Positions 10,270 to 23,300 of a stretch of DNA of 64,000 bases are shown here, in pieces (within the stretch, counting starts at the first letter, position 1; each line of letters opens with the position of its first letter). The notes under the pieces were generated by a model, which was not told where the DNA came from, did no database searches, and saw nothing but the letters and a program-made list of their open reading frames with translations. Source of the DNA: Corythucha ciliata (Eukaryota > Arthropoda > Insecta > Hemiptera > Tingidae); assembly GCA_038030265.1 (NCBI GenBank), contig CM075939.1:24099253-24163252 (forward strand), read 5' to 3'. Both the position numbers and the translations under genes were made by a program.

Positions 10270-10639
10270 GAGTGTTCATCGGCGACAACTTCATTTTTAT
10301 TGTTTTTTGAATAATGCGGGATCCCGACATGAACGATGGCACCTACACTTACTATACAACGGTCACATATGGCGGTCGCCGTTATACTTATCGCGGGTGT
10401 GTGCATCGAAAAATGAGAACAGTCGTCCTGTCGTCGCGGCACTTATCGCACTAGTGTCGCCTCGATGCCCCATCGGGCGTAATAATGATTATAGGGGCCA
10501 TTATTTTACGTGAGCTCAGCTCCGAGCTTTTTGCAGATGACTCTTGCAAAATGTCCTACAAATGTTTTTCGACATGGGATCAAGTCGGCAATTTTGCGCG
10601 TGGTGTTGATGTCCAGTAGCAGTGTGGCCGAATTGACAG

Positions 10640-13600
10640 ATTTCCCGTTTTGGGATCTGACTGATTTGAATGAGCGCTATTTCTCAATTATAGCTGTGAA
10701 TTGGCGTTTCCCCGCAATTTTAGCCTCGAATAAGTGCATTTTCTCAACTCTACTTTACGAATTAGCCCTCTTCTAAATTTCAGCTGTTAAAAGGTCTCCT
10801 TAAACCGTGAATTAGCACCTTTTCATAATTTTGCCTGAACTTTTCTTCGCCACACTCCACGTGAATTTGTGTGTTTTCTCAATATCAGCCATGTATTAGC
10901 GCTATTACTCAATATTAGCCGTGGGCTGGCCCCAAAAACAACAAATTACGGGAATCAGAATTTTGGCCAGGACGATGCATCGAGGAACAGCGAATCTGTA
11001 CATTTTAGCTGCGGATTAATGGAAACATCCCCGCGTCTATTTTGCATTTTTTTTTCGTGGATTGATTTTAGGACCAGCAGCCGCACTTGAGTAAGTAAAT
11101 ATTGCCTTATATTGACCTTTGCACAGGGGTAGCGGCCTCAGGGATGATCGGATCAGCGCTGCCAAATTAGTGCTTTTTCACAATTTTAGCCACGATTTAA
11201 CAATAGGTATTTTTACATATTCAGTCATAAATTACTGTTTTTCTCAATTTTAGCTGCGGGAATTAGCAATGTTTGCACCTTTTATTCTTATATTACGTTT
11301 TTTCTCAATTTTCTTTTATAAAAATTGCCTCAAGTAACTGCAGTAAAATTGGCGTTTTTAATTTTTTTTCGCGAATTATCGTTTTTCTCCTTATTAGATT
11401 GTCAATTTTTTTTCTGTATTATAGCTTTTTTATTTTATTGCCACGAAGTTACGTAATTTTCGATTTTAGCGTTATAAACGTTTTTTTTTTTTTTTAAACA
11501 GTTTTTTTTTACATTTTTGCTAATTTGTCCCCCGAAACCACGAATTAGCAGCGGTTTTTTCCAATGAATACGACGAATTACCGTTTTCCTCCATTTTTAC
11601 TTCCATGTTTTAGCAGCTAATTGACAAATTTTTCCTTCCCTTATTCATGAATTAGTTTTTATGTCTTAAAAAAAAAACAAAATCGTAGACAAAATTGCCT
11701 CCAGAAACGCCAAAATTGTTTTTTTTTTGTTTTTGTTTTTTTCCACTTTTTATCGTGAATTAACGTTTTTCCACATTTAGCCAAAAATTAGTGCCTTTTG
11801 ACGCTTGCGCATTCTATTCTCGCACTGAAGTAGCGGATTTTCTGATTTTATAGACGCGATTTGTTTTACTTTCAGCCATGAATTAACGTTTTTTCTCCTT
11901 TGAGCGGTGACTTGGCCTATAAGAGCAGCATATTATTGTTTTTTCTCTCAGTTCTACCGTAAACTGGTCCCTACAACCCGGAATCATCGATTTATTCTCA
12001 ATTTTAGCCGCTTATTACGCAGTATTCCTAATTTTTAGCCACTGAATTTGAATTTATGCCATTTCTTCCACTATTAGCCATGATTTAGCTATTTTCCTTC
12101 ATTTTAGTCACGAATTTACAGTTTTCTCCATTTGATCAGCGAATTAGCGGTTTGTCCACCTTTTTGCCAAGTATTAGAGCTTTTTTTCTTTTTAGCCACG
12201 AAGTTGCGTTTTTCTCTAATTCTAAGAACTATATCGAAATGAAGCAACCCGTTCGGGAGTCCCTCACTAAGTGGACAGACTAAAGTGTTTTTCTCAATTT
12301 TACCGTCAATGGGCCTCCAAAACCCCGGAATCAGAAATTTATTCTCAACTTTATACATAAGTCAGCCCTTTTTCTCAATTTGTCGTATTACAGTTTTCCT
12401 AATTATGTATTAGCTGTGAATTTGCCTTTTTTTTTCACTGCTAGCCATGTTTTAGCGCTTTTCTCCATTTTAGTCGAGAATTAACGTACTTGGCCATTAT
12501 GGGCGCACATTTATTACATCTTTTTCTCTTTTTTTACTGCTAATTTACGTTTTTCTTTATTCCAGCCGAGCTCGATTTTTTTTTTAGCCACTTATTAACG
12601 CTTTTCCTCAATTTTAGTGGTGCATTGAGTTTTTTCTCAATCTTAGCTAGAATTGATTCCAGTAAGGGCAGTAAAATTGGTGTTTTTTCGATTCTTAGCA
12701 GAGAAATAACGTTTTTCTCTATTTTTAACTGTGAATTAGCAGTTTGTCTCAATTTTTGCCGCGTTGGTATGAGAGCATTTTCTCAACGCTGTGTTTTTCT
12801 CTATTTCAGTGATTAAACAGTTTTTTCACTTTTATAACCATGAATTAGTGCTTTTTCTCAATTTGGTCTCCAGAAAAAAGGAATTAGCGGCAGTTTTTCC
12901 CGATGATAGCCGCAAATTAGCGTTTTTGCATAATTTATGTCACAAGTTACCGTTGTTCTTCATTTTTAGCAGTGATCTTTTATTCATGAATCAGTTTTTT
13001 GTCTTAATTTTAGACAAAATTGCCTCAAAGAAACTGCGAATATACATATAGACGTTTTTCTTCATTTTAGTCACCAATCAACATTTTTCTCCATTCTAGC
13101 CAGAAATTGGCGCCTTTTCTCGCTTCTATTCTATTTTCGTACTGAATAGTGGACGTGATTTGTTTCACTTTTAGCCATGAATTCACTTTTTTTTTTTTTT
13201 ATTCAGTCGGGGACTTGGCTATAAGAGCAGAATATTGGCGTTTTTTCTCGATTTTACCGTAAATTGACCTCTAAAACCCTTAATCAGCTACTCATCTCAA
13301 TTTTGTCCAAAAACTAGCGCTTTTTCTTAATTTTAGTCGCGTCGTATTACAGTATTCCTAATTTCTAGCAGTGAATGTGCCATTTTTTCACTATTAGCCT
13401 TGTTTTTGCGCTATTCCTTTTTTTTTTATTCGCCACTTAGCGCTGCTTTTGGCTACATGTACGCTAATTATTTGTTAGATCATTTTCTTCATCTGAATTC
13501 AGCCGAACTCGATTCACACTTTTAGCCATGAAGTAGCGCTTTTCCTCTGTATCAGTCGAATTTGCCTTCAGAAACCGTAAATTTGCAATTTTTCTCAATT

Positions 13601-13790
13601 TCAGCCGTAAATTACTGCTTTCAGTCATGTTTAACCGAGAATCGGCACTTTTACTAAATTTTAGCAGTGTGCTTTCTTGCGTTTTTCCTTTTCAGCTGAC
13701 AATTAGCATTTTTGTTTTCAATTTTAGTCATGATTTAGCGTTTTTGTTTCAATTTTAGCCGCTGTCTTGCCCAAAGACCATCAATTCTGC
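10640..13790. repeat. degenerate ~30-nt array, GAATTAGCG family
   Basis: For about 3 kb the sequence repeats, with much drift, the word order GAATTAGCG, then CTTTTTCTCAA, then TTTTAGCCGC. Spacing is about 28-35 nt, with occasional insertions. Units differ by many substitutions, so this is not a recent satellite. Open frames here are short and follow the repeat. The same family recurs at 14640-15190, 37370-37620, 49545-50930 and 56440-57260, and reversed near 17260-17400. Confidence 0.65.
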
Positions 13791-14640
13791 TTTTCCCGTC
13801 AAGTCAAGCTCACAATTCCGTCAAAATATATTCCATCCCGTTGAAAACAAAAAAAAATCAGGTAATTAAGTGATAATCAGTTGCTTGCCTTTGTATACGG
13901 GTGAGTCCAGGGAACAGACAGACCACAGGGCCCCTCTTCTGAGGAGGCACCTCGAAAGCTTAAAGTTGAAAAAATAGGGATTTTTAGGTTGTATGTTCAT
14001 GAACATTAGGAACGTAATTTAGGGGAAAAAAACGCTCATTCGAAGCTCAAATTGGAAAAAAAAAATGCAAATTCGCCATTTGTGGTTAGAAAAACCACTG
14101 ACGCCTGTTCATGGGGTATTTTTGCAGCTGAAATTGACAAACATGGGTAGTTGATGATCGCGTTCCCTGTTTCATGGTTCCTGGAGCCCACTGAGAGACT
14201 GTGCATTGATGTTTTTCCTACTTGCTTTGGCTGAGAGTTAGCGTTTTTCTAAATTTTAACTGTAAGTGGGACACTATATAAACCGCAAGGCCCGTTCGCG
14301 CAAGCTCTGTGCAATGCGTTCGTCGAGTATTTATGTAGCCTATCAAAATGCTTCATTTTTCGAGGGAAGAAATTCGTTTGGTTGCATAGCCTCAACCATG
14401 GAGGTAGGAACAAGTGGAGGGAGAGAAACGCATTTTTCGTGAAGCCAGCCGCCATTACTACACACCATCTGTTATCAGGGGGCCTGTTCTGCAAAATTTC
14501 ATAGTGTTCCTAGGAATATCGTTTCCACCCGTCCGACCCGAATTAAATCACATGTTGATGGGGAGAACGGGTGGAAAGAGACAGTGATAGTGACAGTCAA
14601 AAGTTATAGAACAGGCCCCCTGGTTTCACCCAACAAAAAC
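13240..14640. repeat. tandem duplication unit A
   Basis: About 1.4 kb, repeated directly after itself as unit B (14655-16560) with small differences. It carries its own MITE at 14478-14620. It retains the empty target (AT at 14017-14018) for the 504-bp MITE present in unit B. Confidence 0.75.
14478..14620. mobile_element. foldback MITE, GGGGGCCTGTTCT termini
   Basis: A 143-bp element with perfect 13-bp ends GGGGGCCTGTTCT / AGAACAGGCCCCC and an internal TTTCCACCCGTC ... GGGTGGAAA foldback. The same flanks (CATCTGTTATCAGG, then TCACCCAACAAAAACATTGA) occur uninterrupted at about 16687-16722, and inverted at about 16571-16608. Internal words are shared with 60391-60533 and 37634-37745. Confidence 0.7.
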
Positions 14641-14654
14641 ATTGACGAATATGT

Positions 14655-16560
14655 GGTTTTCTCGATTATACCGTAAATTGACCTCTAAAACCTTCATCAG
14701 CTACTCATCTCAATTTTGTCCAAAAACTAGCGCTTTTTCCTTAATTTTAGTCGCGTCGTATTACTGTATTCCTAATTTCTAGCAGTGAAAGATGCCATTT
14801 TTTCACTATTAGCCTTGTTGCGCTTTTTCCTTTTTTTTTATTCGCCCAACTTAGCGCTCTTTGGCTACATGGACGGTAATTATTTGTTAGATCATTTTCT
14901 TCATCTGAATTCAGCCGAACTCGATTCACACTTTTAGCCATGAAGTACCTAGCGCTTTTTCTCTGTATCAGTCGAATTTGCCTCCAGAAACCGTAAATTT
15001 GCCATTTTTCTCAATTTCAGCCGTAAATTACTGCTTTCAGTCATGTTTAATCGAGAATCGGCACTTTTACTAAATTTTAGCAGTGTGCTTTCTAGCGTTT
15101 TTCCTTTTCAGCTGACAATCAGCATTTTTGTTTTCAATTTTAGCCATGATTTAGCGTTTTGGTTTCAATTTTAGCCGCTGTCTTGCCCAAAGACCATCAA
15201 TTCTGATTTTCCCGTCAAGTCAAGCTCACAATTCCGTCAAAATATATTCCATCCCGTTGAAAACAAAAAAAATCAGGTAATTAAGTGATAATCAGTTGCT
15301 TGCCTTTGTATACGGGTGAGTCCAGGGAACAGACTGACCACAGGGCCCCTCTTCTGAGGAGGCACCTGGAAAGCGTAAAGTTGAAAAAATAGGGCTTTTT
15401 AGGTTGTATGTTCTTGAACATTAGGAACGTAATGAGGAAGTTTCATGGGTCAGAACTTATTCATAAATTTATTTTTTAAGGTTTATTTATGCTAAAATAG
15501 AGCATAAATCGTGATCCGTTCGTAGAACAACCAAACAGTTAATAAAAACGCAATTTTTGAAGTTTTAGGTCATTTCAAACACGCCAGCTAGCATGTTTGT
15601 GTCATATGCGCCTTCCGAAAAAAATCCGCCTGTAACGTTGCTGCTGTTGGAGAGCGGTTTGTTGTGTTTCTTTGCCTTATTTTCTACTAGAGCTCTCCGA
15701 TAATAAAATAATGGAGGATAAACAGATGAGCTATTTAGAGGCATGAAAAGGACAGAGAATACAACGGATATTACGTAGCGGAAAATGTTCGTTTTGGCGG
15801 GATTTCAAATATGCCAACTTTTGTTAAGAAAAAAAAAATATTTCCGAAGGGTTTTAAATTTTTATTTATCTATTTACATGGAAAGATTGATATGCCTAAT
15901 CGAAAAAAAATATTTTTGGAAAATGTGAAACTTCCTCATTTAGGGGGAAAAAAACGCTCGTTCGAAGCTCAAATTGAAAAAAAAAAAAATGCAAACTCGC
16001 CATTTGTGGTTAGAAAAATGGCTCAGTGCCATCAGTGGTTAGAAAAACCACTGACGCCTGTTCATGGGGTATTTTTGCAGCTGAAATTAACAAAAATCGG
16101 TAGTTGATGATCGCGTTCCCTGTTTCATGGTTCCTGGAGCCCACTGAGAGACTGTGCATTGATGTTTTTCCTACTTGTTTTGGCTGAGAGTTAGCGTTTT
16201 TCTAAATTTTAGCTGTAAGTGGGACACTATAAACCGCAAGGCCCGTTCGCGCAATCTCTGTGCAATGCGTTCGTGGAGTATATGTTGTAACCTATCAAAA
16301 TGCTTCATTTTTCGAGGGAAGAAATTCGTTTGGTTGCATAGCCTCCACCATGGAGGTAGGAACAAGTGGAGGGAGAGAAACGCATTTTTCGTGAAGCCGG
16401 TCGCCATTACTACACACATGGAGGTAGGAACAAGTGGTGAAAGAGAAAGGCTTTTTTAATGTGGAAACATGTGAAGCCGGTTTTTCCGCCATTACACACC
16501 CACTGTTATCATTCACATTGAGAGGACGGGAGGGGAGTTTATCACTTTTTCACAGATCAA
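14655..16560. repeat. tandem duplication unit B
   Basis: Unit B follows unit A in the same orientation, from the TACCGTAAATTGACC word at about 14670. It differs by a 504-bp MITE (15434-15937), a ~27-bp local duplication near 16020, and divergence after about 16400. Confidence 0.75.
15434..15937. mobile_element. 504-bp non-autonomous element with AT target duplication
   Basis: The termini are GAGGAAGTTTCA and TGAAACTTCCTC, and both flanks show AT (15432-15433, 15938-15939). Unit A has the uninterrupted target ACGTAATTTAGG with a single AT at 14017-14018, so the insertion boundaries are exact. A second copy, reversed, is at 57282-57787. The interior has no convincing transposase frame. Confidence 0.85.
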
Positions 16561-16880
16561 GTATCAAATTGTCAATGTTTTTGTTGGGTGAGACCTGATA
16601 ACAGATGGTGTGTAGTAATGGCGACCGGCTTCACGAAAAATGCGTTTCACTCCCTCCACTTGTTCCTACCTCCATGACTACACACCATCTGTTATCAGGT
16701 CTCACCCAACAAAAACATTGACAATTTGGTACTTGATCAGTGAAAAAATGGTAAATTCCCCTCCCGTCATCTCTAGGTGAATGATAACAGTGGGTGTGTA
16801 ATGGCGGAAAACCCGGATTCACATGTTTCTACATTAAAAAAGCCTTTCTCTCTCTCCAGTTGTTCCTACCTCCATGGCCT
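16330..16880. repeat. large imperfect inverted repeat
   Basis: The segment with ATGGAGGTAGGAACAAGTGG and CGCATTTTTCGTGAAGCCGG near 16340-16410 recurs in reverse at about 16605-16880. Between the arms, CATCTGTTATCAGG occurs in both orientations. No gene is seen. Confidence 0.6.
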
Positions 16881-16936
16881 CCACACAACGTATGCATAGA
16901 GCTTGTGAACGGGGTCTTATGACATAGGTCTGCTCC

Positions 16937-17050
16937 ATTGTTTCGTGAGTGCTACACTTTTGAAGAAAACCATCTGGTTTCATTCAATTTTTTAAAATAA
17001 GTCAATGAGATCACATAGTTTTCTGCACTAGTGCAGCACTAGCAGAACAA
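16937..17050. repeat. dispersed repeat that is the empty-site form of 58088-58345
   Basis: TACACTTTTGAAGAAAA, CATCTG, TTTCATTCAATTTTT and GTCAATGA occur in the same order as at 58088-58345. Here TAA occurs once (16998-17000), where the other copy holds a 141-bp MITE between two TAA. Confidence 0.75.
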
Positions 17051-17059
17051 TAGAAAGAA

Positions 17060-20043
17060 CCGTTCACAAGCTCTGTGTATGCGTTCTGTGGAGCGTATGC
17101 AAGCAAGCACATTTATTCACTCGAAAAATGAATCATTTTGATAGGTTTCATAGACTCTAGAGATGCTTAACATAAATTATGGTTTGTGAACGGAGCTTTT
17201 AGATGAGAAAAGTTTAATTCATGACAAGAGAAAAACAAAGGCCACTTCGATGCTAAAATTAGGAAAAAACTCACAATTTGCAGCTAAAATTGGGGAAAAA
17301 CGCTAATTCACGGCTAAAGTTGAGATAAAGCGCTAATTCTCTCGGTTAAAATCAAGAAAGAGCGCTTAGTCTCGATTAAAATTGATAAAAGGTGGTCATA
17401 CACTCCTAAATTTGAGCTGTGCATGTTACACAAGCAAGTGGACCTGTTGATTCCCATCTTGGAAACTGGGTCGTGGAGTTTTATCTCTACCCAATCAACC
17501 AAATGTCATACTATGAGTGAGTTCCCTCTCATTTATTGTAACCACGTACACGTTTTCCATTCCAATTGTGTTTTTAAGGTTAAAATATTGAGGGATTCCA
17601 AAATTCATCCGTTGGACAGAAATGTTTTCCAGTCAACCACTTTCTGATTTGACGGGAAATCCGTCAAATTAGCGACGCTGGCATCGCGGATCGATTTGTA
17701 AAGAATGCAGACATGCACTTTTTCTAGTGGCGTCCCCGCTTGTAAATAAGTCATTTGTCGGAACTCGTTTTTTCAAAAAGTAGGTTGACGGTTCAAATTG
17801 AATATACTTGCACTTTTCAGTGAGGAAGGTCTTGTGGGCCGGCATGTTCTTGGAATATCCGGGTCCCTTGAAAATTGTCAAGTAGTGAGTGCTTAGAACC
17901 AGGGTACGGGTCAAAAAAGGGTTTAAATCATTTTAGGTTTTGTGGGAGCTGAGGGACATTTCTTTTTTGGAGAAGTGGCCCACCGGTTATATTTTTCAAT
18001 GACAGGTTTTCTTTTTGCAAAGAATTACGTTTGCACAGGTGCTTTGTAAAGTTTTATCACCTTACGGTATATCGGAACCACGTGGTAACGCGATACTGTG
18101 TCATTGAAGAAAATCAAGTAGTGCATTTTTTGTGAAAAATCCCGATCCCCTTAGGTAGATCTCTTGGACAAGAATAAAATAGATTGGGCAAGTTCCTCGT
18201 TGGGAATAAATAAAATTCGAAACGGTTGCTCCAAGGCGAACTGTGACACGGTGCAGTCAGCTGTGCTGTGATGTACAGCAGGTGGTGTACATTATAACAA
18301 ACCACATTTCCAAACGCCCGCGTACTGCGGGTGCGATGTGTCCGGCTGATCATGGCATGGCGTACGAGGTACGATATCTCAAAGAAACTTTTGCGTCACC
18401 GTGGGTTTCTGCCCGATATGAAATGTTAAAAAAAATTAAAATAATAAATACCTAAAAGAGTCCATACACACACAATAATTATTGCGCAATATTTTGATGT
18501 TTACCCTACGCGTTCAATATATTGCGCAATTTTTGTGTTTTTTACTTGATTTTCCCAATGTTTTCAAATAAAAAATGGTTTTCACAATATATTGCACCCC
18601 AGCAATACCACCCATTTTATTCACACACGTTCAATTTTATTGTGCAACCCTTATATTGCGCAATATATTGTTGGAACAATTGCAATTTATTTCCATAATC
18701 GAAAATCTTCAGTATGAAAATTGGTTGAGAAGTTATTTCACCGGTGAATCTTATTACTTACTTCTTCTAGCATTAAAACGTTGCTTAGTTCCTCTTCAAA
18801 ATTACCCCTTTGAGCAAAGTTTCCTGAATCCTTTTTTAACCTTGCCCAACGCCCAACGACGTCTAAATCCTGTTGTAAAAGTCAATGCCCGCTTTTACAT
18901 ACTTTTAACGAAAGGACCAACCTTTCAGTTTACAATCTGTCCGTCAGTTCAAGACGAATGAGGAAGGGATTTTTCAGGTCATTCAAATCGTCTTGAAGAA
19001 ACCCTTTCCTGAAAACAATAAAACCAGAAGAAAAGAGTATTTCAATGACCTCTGACTTGGAAATACCGGGGGTCGTTTTTGACATCGCCTTACAAACCAT
19101 ATAAGTCTGTCTAAGGGGAAAAAAACAAAAATAATTATTTATTAAGATTGCTCTAAACTCCAAAGAGTGGAATAAAAAGCGTTAAGGAATGTGACCTCAG
19201 AGGCGCACTCCTTTTTTGACAACAATTTTACAGGAAAGACGCTTTATTCAATTATCCGCTTTACGAAAAAGGATTCACTTCTCCGAAGGGCGTGTATGCC
19301 GGGAGTGCGTAATAATGATGGGTTATGGGAAAAAGACGATGAGAGACAAAACTGTTAGTATTCCGATTGCTTAGATTTGATACAAACAAAGTACAACCGG
19401 CTACCGAGTTTGTGAGCTGCCTCTAAACGACTTGTTCATTCCCGCCTCGCATCGCCCTCATAAGTCGGTGGGTTTTAAACAAATATTTTGATCTGATACA
19501 AGTCGGAAAAACAGTAAAAACGAAGCAAAAGATCCAAAGGTTGTTGTTTCTACCATTACACCGTACACCGATGCGATCAACAAATTTGTCACGATTATAT
19601 TTTGTATTTTATTTATTTTTTGAAGCAGTTACTAGTGACGCGGTCATAAACACGTCTGGCAATGGCGGGCTGCCTGATACTTCAATTTCAATGTTTAATA
19701 AATAATGAACCTTGATGTTTTTCGTTATTTTTTCACATTTTATTTCACAAAATACACGTATTAAGGATTTCAAAATAGGCCTTCTCTGAAAGGTCGCTAT
19801 GTTCAATTGAATTATATCTGATATACACCATAAGGTCTGAGCAGGAATGTAGTTCGCGCACCAAATGTTAACTGGACAGTCAGGAAAAATTAATTTTCCT
19901 ACAGTACAAAATGAGCCCCTTTGGAAGATAATGATCGACAGCTTATAGTTTATAGTTAATTTGATTCACAGTCATAAAATAGTAATTAGACAACGAAAAA
20001 TAATATATTCCTTCATTAAAACTTTTTTTTTTCATTTCTTTTT
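17060..20043. other. no supported gene
   Basis: Contains a reversed piece of the GAATTAGCG array (17260-17400) and an AT-rich block with three ATTGCGCAAT decamers (18474-18670). It also contains a diverged copy of the ~110-nt repeat (18239-18350). Open frames such as 18575-18961 lack splice or composition support. Confidence 0.4.
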
Positions 20044-20306
20044 TCAGTGCCTTTGAATCATTCGTACTCGTCTTCGTTCCGCCCAACCACCGTCAATAAT
20101 CGGCTGATTGACTGAATCCACCCTGTCCGACCGGGACCAACGTCTGAGCAAAGCGCTTGGCCATGATTTCTGACGGTACTTGTCAATCGCCCCCGGGTTC
20201 TGATTACTTTTCGACCCCCCGCCACCACCACCAGCGACGCCGTCTTGAACGACCGAGGAATTACGGTGGGCCGTAGCCGCTGCAGGCAGAGTTTTGTCTG
20301 GAGAGC
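20044..20306 (-). CDS. terminal exon of the membrane-protein gene
   Basis: The acceptor is CATAG at 20310-20307. The exon opens with the split codon of GSPDKT, runs through GGGGGGSK and RQKSWPSALLRRW, and ends ERRRVRMIQRH followed by TGA. Length 263 nt keeps phase with the 25438 donor (CCAG|GTAAGG). This is a basic intracellular tail of unknown function. Confidence 0.6.
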
Positions 20307-23300
20307 CTATGAAAAGGAAAAAAACAAGAAAAGCAAACATTACTTTTATTGAACGTTGTATAAAATAATTAAAACACTTTAGAAACATTGTTACACGGGG
20401 GAGGAATTTATTTATATTATCTGTGAGACGGGGGGTTTTAATTGATTCTCCACCCGGCCTGCTCTTTCGAAGTAGTTTCATGCACCGCGCAAATCAGGTG
20501 CCACAAATTGTAATAGAAGATGTACGAGTATCGAAATCAAAAAGATTGTCGTTCAAGAGTAAATTTTGTATTGTGTGCTGAATTTGAGAAAAAAAAAAAA
20601 ATGTAACGGTTCTCGTTCGTCAGTTGCCGAATAAAAAAGAGCCCAAAAAAAGGAAAATGAAGAACGAATAAGAGAGAGCAAAAAGAAAAAATTGTAAAAT
20701 AACTTTGGGATGCATAGATACACTTATAAAAAATAAGTAAAATTATAAAAAACGATTTCACATTCATGCTTACAAAGTTGATACATCACGAGGACAAATA
20801 GCAAACGTACGACACGAAAATGTTTTTAGCTCCAGTCTCTATGTTTTAGCTCTAGTAGGAATTCAAAAGCAAGAGCAAACGAAATATTAGGTTAGTTCCA
20901 GCGTGTAGACAATGCACTAGCACACATTTTCATTAATGCTCTCCAAAGATGTCAGAGAACACGTGAAATTATAAAATCGGCCGGTTTCTTTGGAGTTTTA
21001 ATTTTTACTTAAAAAGTCTTCAGTCGAACTAAAAAAGCCATTATGTATTATCATCATGCTAGCTTCCCAGCAATGTCAGCACGTTTTCAGGTAAAAAGCT
21101 GTGCATAGTGGTCAAAATGTGAGAAATATGAACAATTTGGAGAAGCTGTACAAATACGGAAATACCGCAGTAAAAGTTCCGCAAATACGGAAATACCGCA
21201 GTAATAATGCCCTCGTGTGGATCGAGAAAAAATGCGCGTTATACCCTGGAATGAAGTTGGCGGCAGGGCTATTAGCAATAGCTGAGCGCTGCAGAGTGTG
21301 GGAAGGTTTTCGCTTCGCCCCTATGGGCCCTTGAGCGTATTCGTCTCAACAATGGGTGCGTCAAATTAAGATATGCAGGGGGGTATAGGGGGGTTCTTAC
21401 AAATATGAATCTCAAAATATTGCAATTACACGGCTATTCGTCACTGTATGGACACAATAGGACCGGTCTACGAGGTCTAAAAAAAATGAAATGCACTAAT
21501 TGGGCCTGAAACTAGAAAATAGACAAATCGTTGAATTTAGGACGTGAATTTGTCAATTTTTCGAAAATTGCACGTGGAAACATACAATTTTGCAGATATT
21601 TGCCTCCAAAATGTTTTAATTTTGTTGGGGAGTACGGCATGTGGGCCTCGTCAGCCTACGACGCAGCCCGTTGTGGTCGGCTAGCCCACGACGATGGCTA
21701 GCGGGATCGTAGCCCACAAAAACTTTTCGCAAACTTTTAATTTCAGATATTAAGCATTTTAGGTCAGGCTACTTGGCCTTGAGATTTGTTCATTAACTAA
21801 CTAAAATTCTATGAGTAATAAGACCCGTCCTTATAGAGTCAAAAATTATAGCTTTACTATTTTGCAGCTCTCTCGTGAGAACAATTTCACAGATGTTTAT
21901 CCCCGAAGCAGTCACTTTCACGACTAGTTTGTCCAAAACTTGCCTTTTACGTATATTTAGCCATGAAACAGGCAATTTTGAGGTATTGATCCTTGAATCT
22001 TTGGAGCTTGTGACTATTTTCCGCCGTTAGATGAGGTTTAGAAGCTAAGTAATAATCACTTAGGAACCCAACCATCTAATCCGCAGGCAAAAATTTCAAT
22101 CATTTGAAAAACAACAAGACAAGAGAGTGGTGGGCACGTTTTTACTGTTGACGGGAGGGGGTGGTGAAATGAATGGCTTCTTTAAAGGAAACACTCCTGT
22201 AAGTTTCACAATCAAATAGCCATTTTAGAACGTCACTTATCGAGTCAAATTCATTTTATCTGGGCTAATAGTGCGGATTCTATGGAGTTTAGCTTTGAAC
22301 GACGTAATTTTGCGGCTATTCACTAAGCTTTGGGCGCTCTCGGGTCAAGCTGGACCGGGGTCCATGGCCATCCGAAACTTACAATTTCGGTGAAGTTTGG
22401 ACCCGAAATTTGCTATTTCGCTTAAACACTTTTTCTTTATATATCCATCAATTAGTGACTTAATTGAATTTAGAAGACCCTTTCAACGGACAATTCTGGG
22501 ATTACTCCCCCCTCACCGCACTACCCTAGTCACAACTATGAATTCGAGGGAGTGGGGAGGCTGAAATTAAAGAAATTAATCTTCAAATTAAATACTTACT
22601 ATTTTTCACTTGTTTTGAGTTCCGGGGAAAAAATAGCTCCCAAGGTGGGCTTCGAACCCCCGACCTCCTCGTTTCGCGGCAGGTGCTCTAACCAACTGGG
22701 TCAGTGCATGTATTACGTCACTTTTTCCTTATATGCCTGTCAATTAGTGAATTAATTGCTTTTGACAGCTTCGGAGTCGGGATCGGGAGACCGTCCGAGC
22801 CCTCAAAAAAAAAAAAAAAAAAGTGAATTAATTGCATTTAGAAGACCTTTTCTACGGACAATTATGGGACTACTCCCCTTCTCACCTCAAAACGAGTAAA
22901 AAATGGTAAGTGTTTATAATTTAAATATTAACTTCTTTAATTTCAGCCTCCCCACTCCCTGGAATTCACAGTTGTGACTAAGATAGTGCGGCGAGGAGGC
23001 GATTAATCCCATAATTGTCCGTAGAAATGGTCTTCCAAATTCAATTAATTCACTAATTGACGGACGCATGAAGCAAAAGTGACGAAATACAAGCACTGAC
23101 TCCCGGGGTAGCTCAGTTGGTTAGAGCACCTGGCACGAAACTAGGAGGTCGTGGGTTCGAAGCCCACCTCGGGAGCAATTTTTTCTCAGAACTCAAAACA
23201 TGTAAAAAATAGTTATTTAATTTGAAGATTAATCTAGTTAATTTCATCCTCCTCACTCCCTCGAATTCACAGTTGTAACTAGTGTAGTGCGATGAGGGGG

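Noticed and set aside
10640..13790. CRISPR array
   Set aside because: A eukaryotic context, repeats far too divergent, and no unique regular spacers.
18575..18961. 128-codon plus-strand frame
   Set aside because: Starts in the ATTGCGCAAT repeat block; no domain, splice or composition support.
23101..23177. Functional tRNA gene
   Set aside because: A at position 33, an irregular D-arm junction and its place inside a multi-copy repeat; listed as tRNA-like instead.
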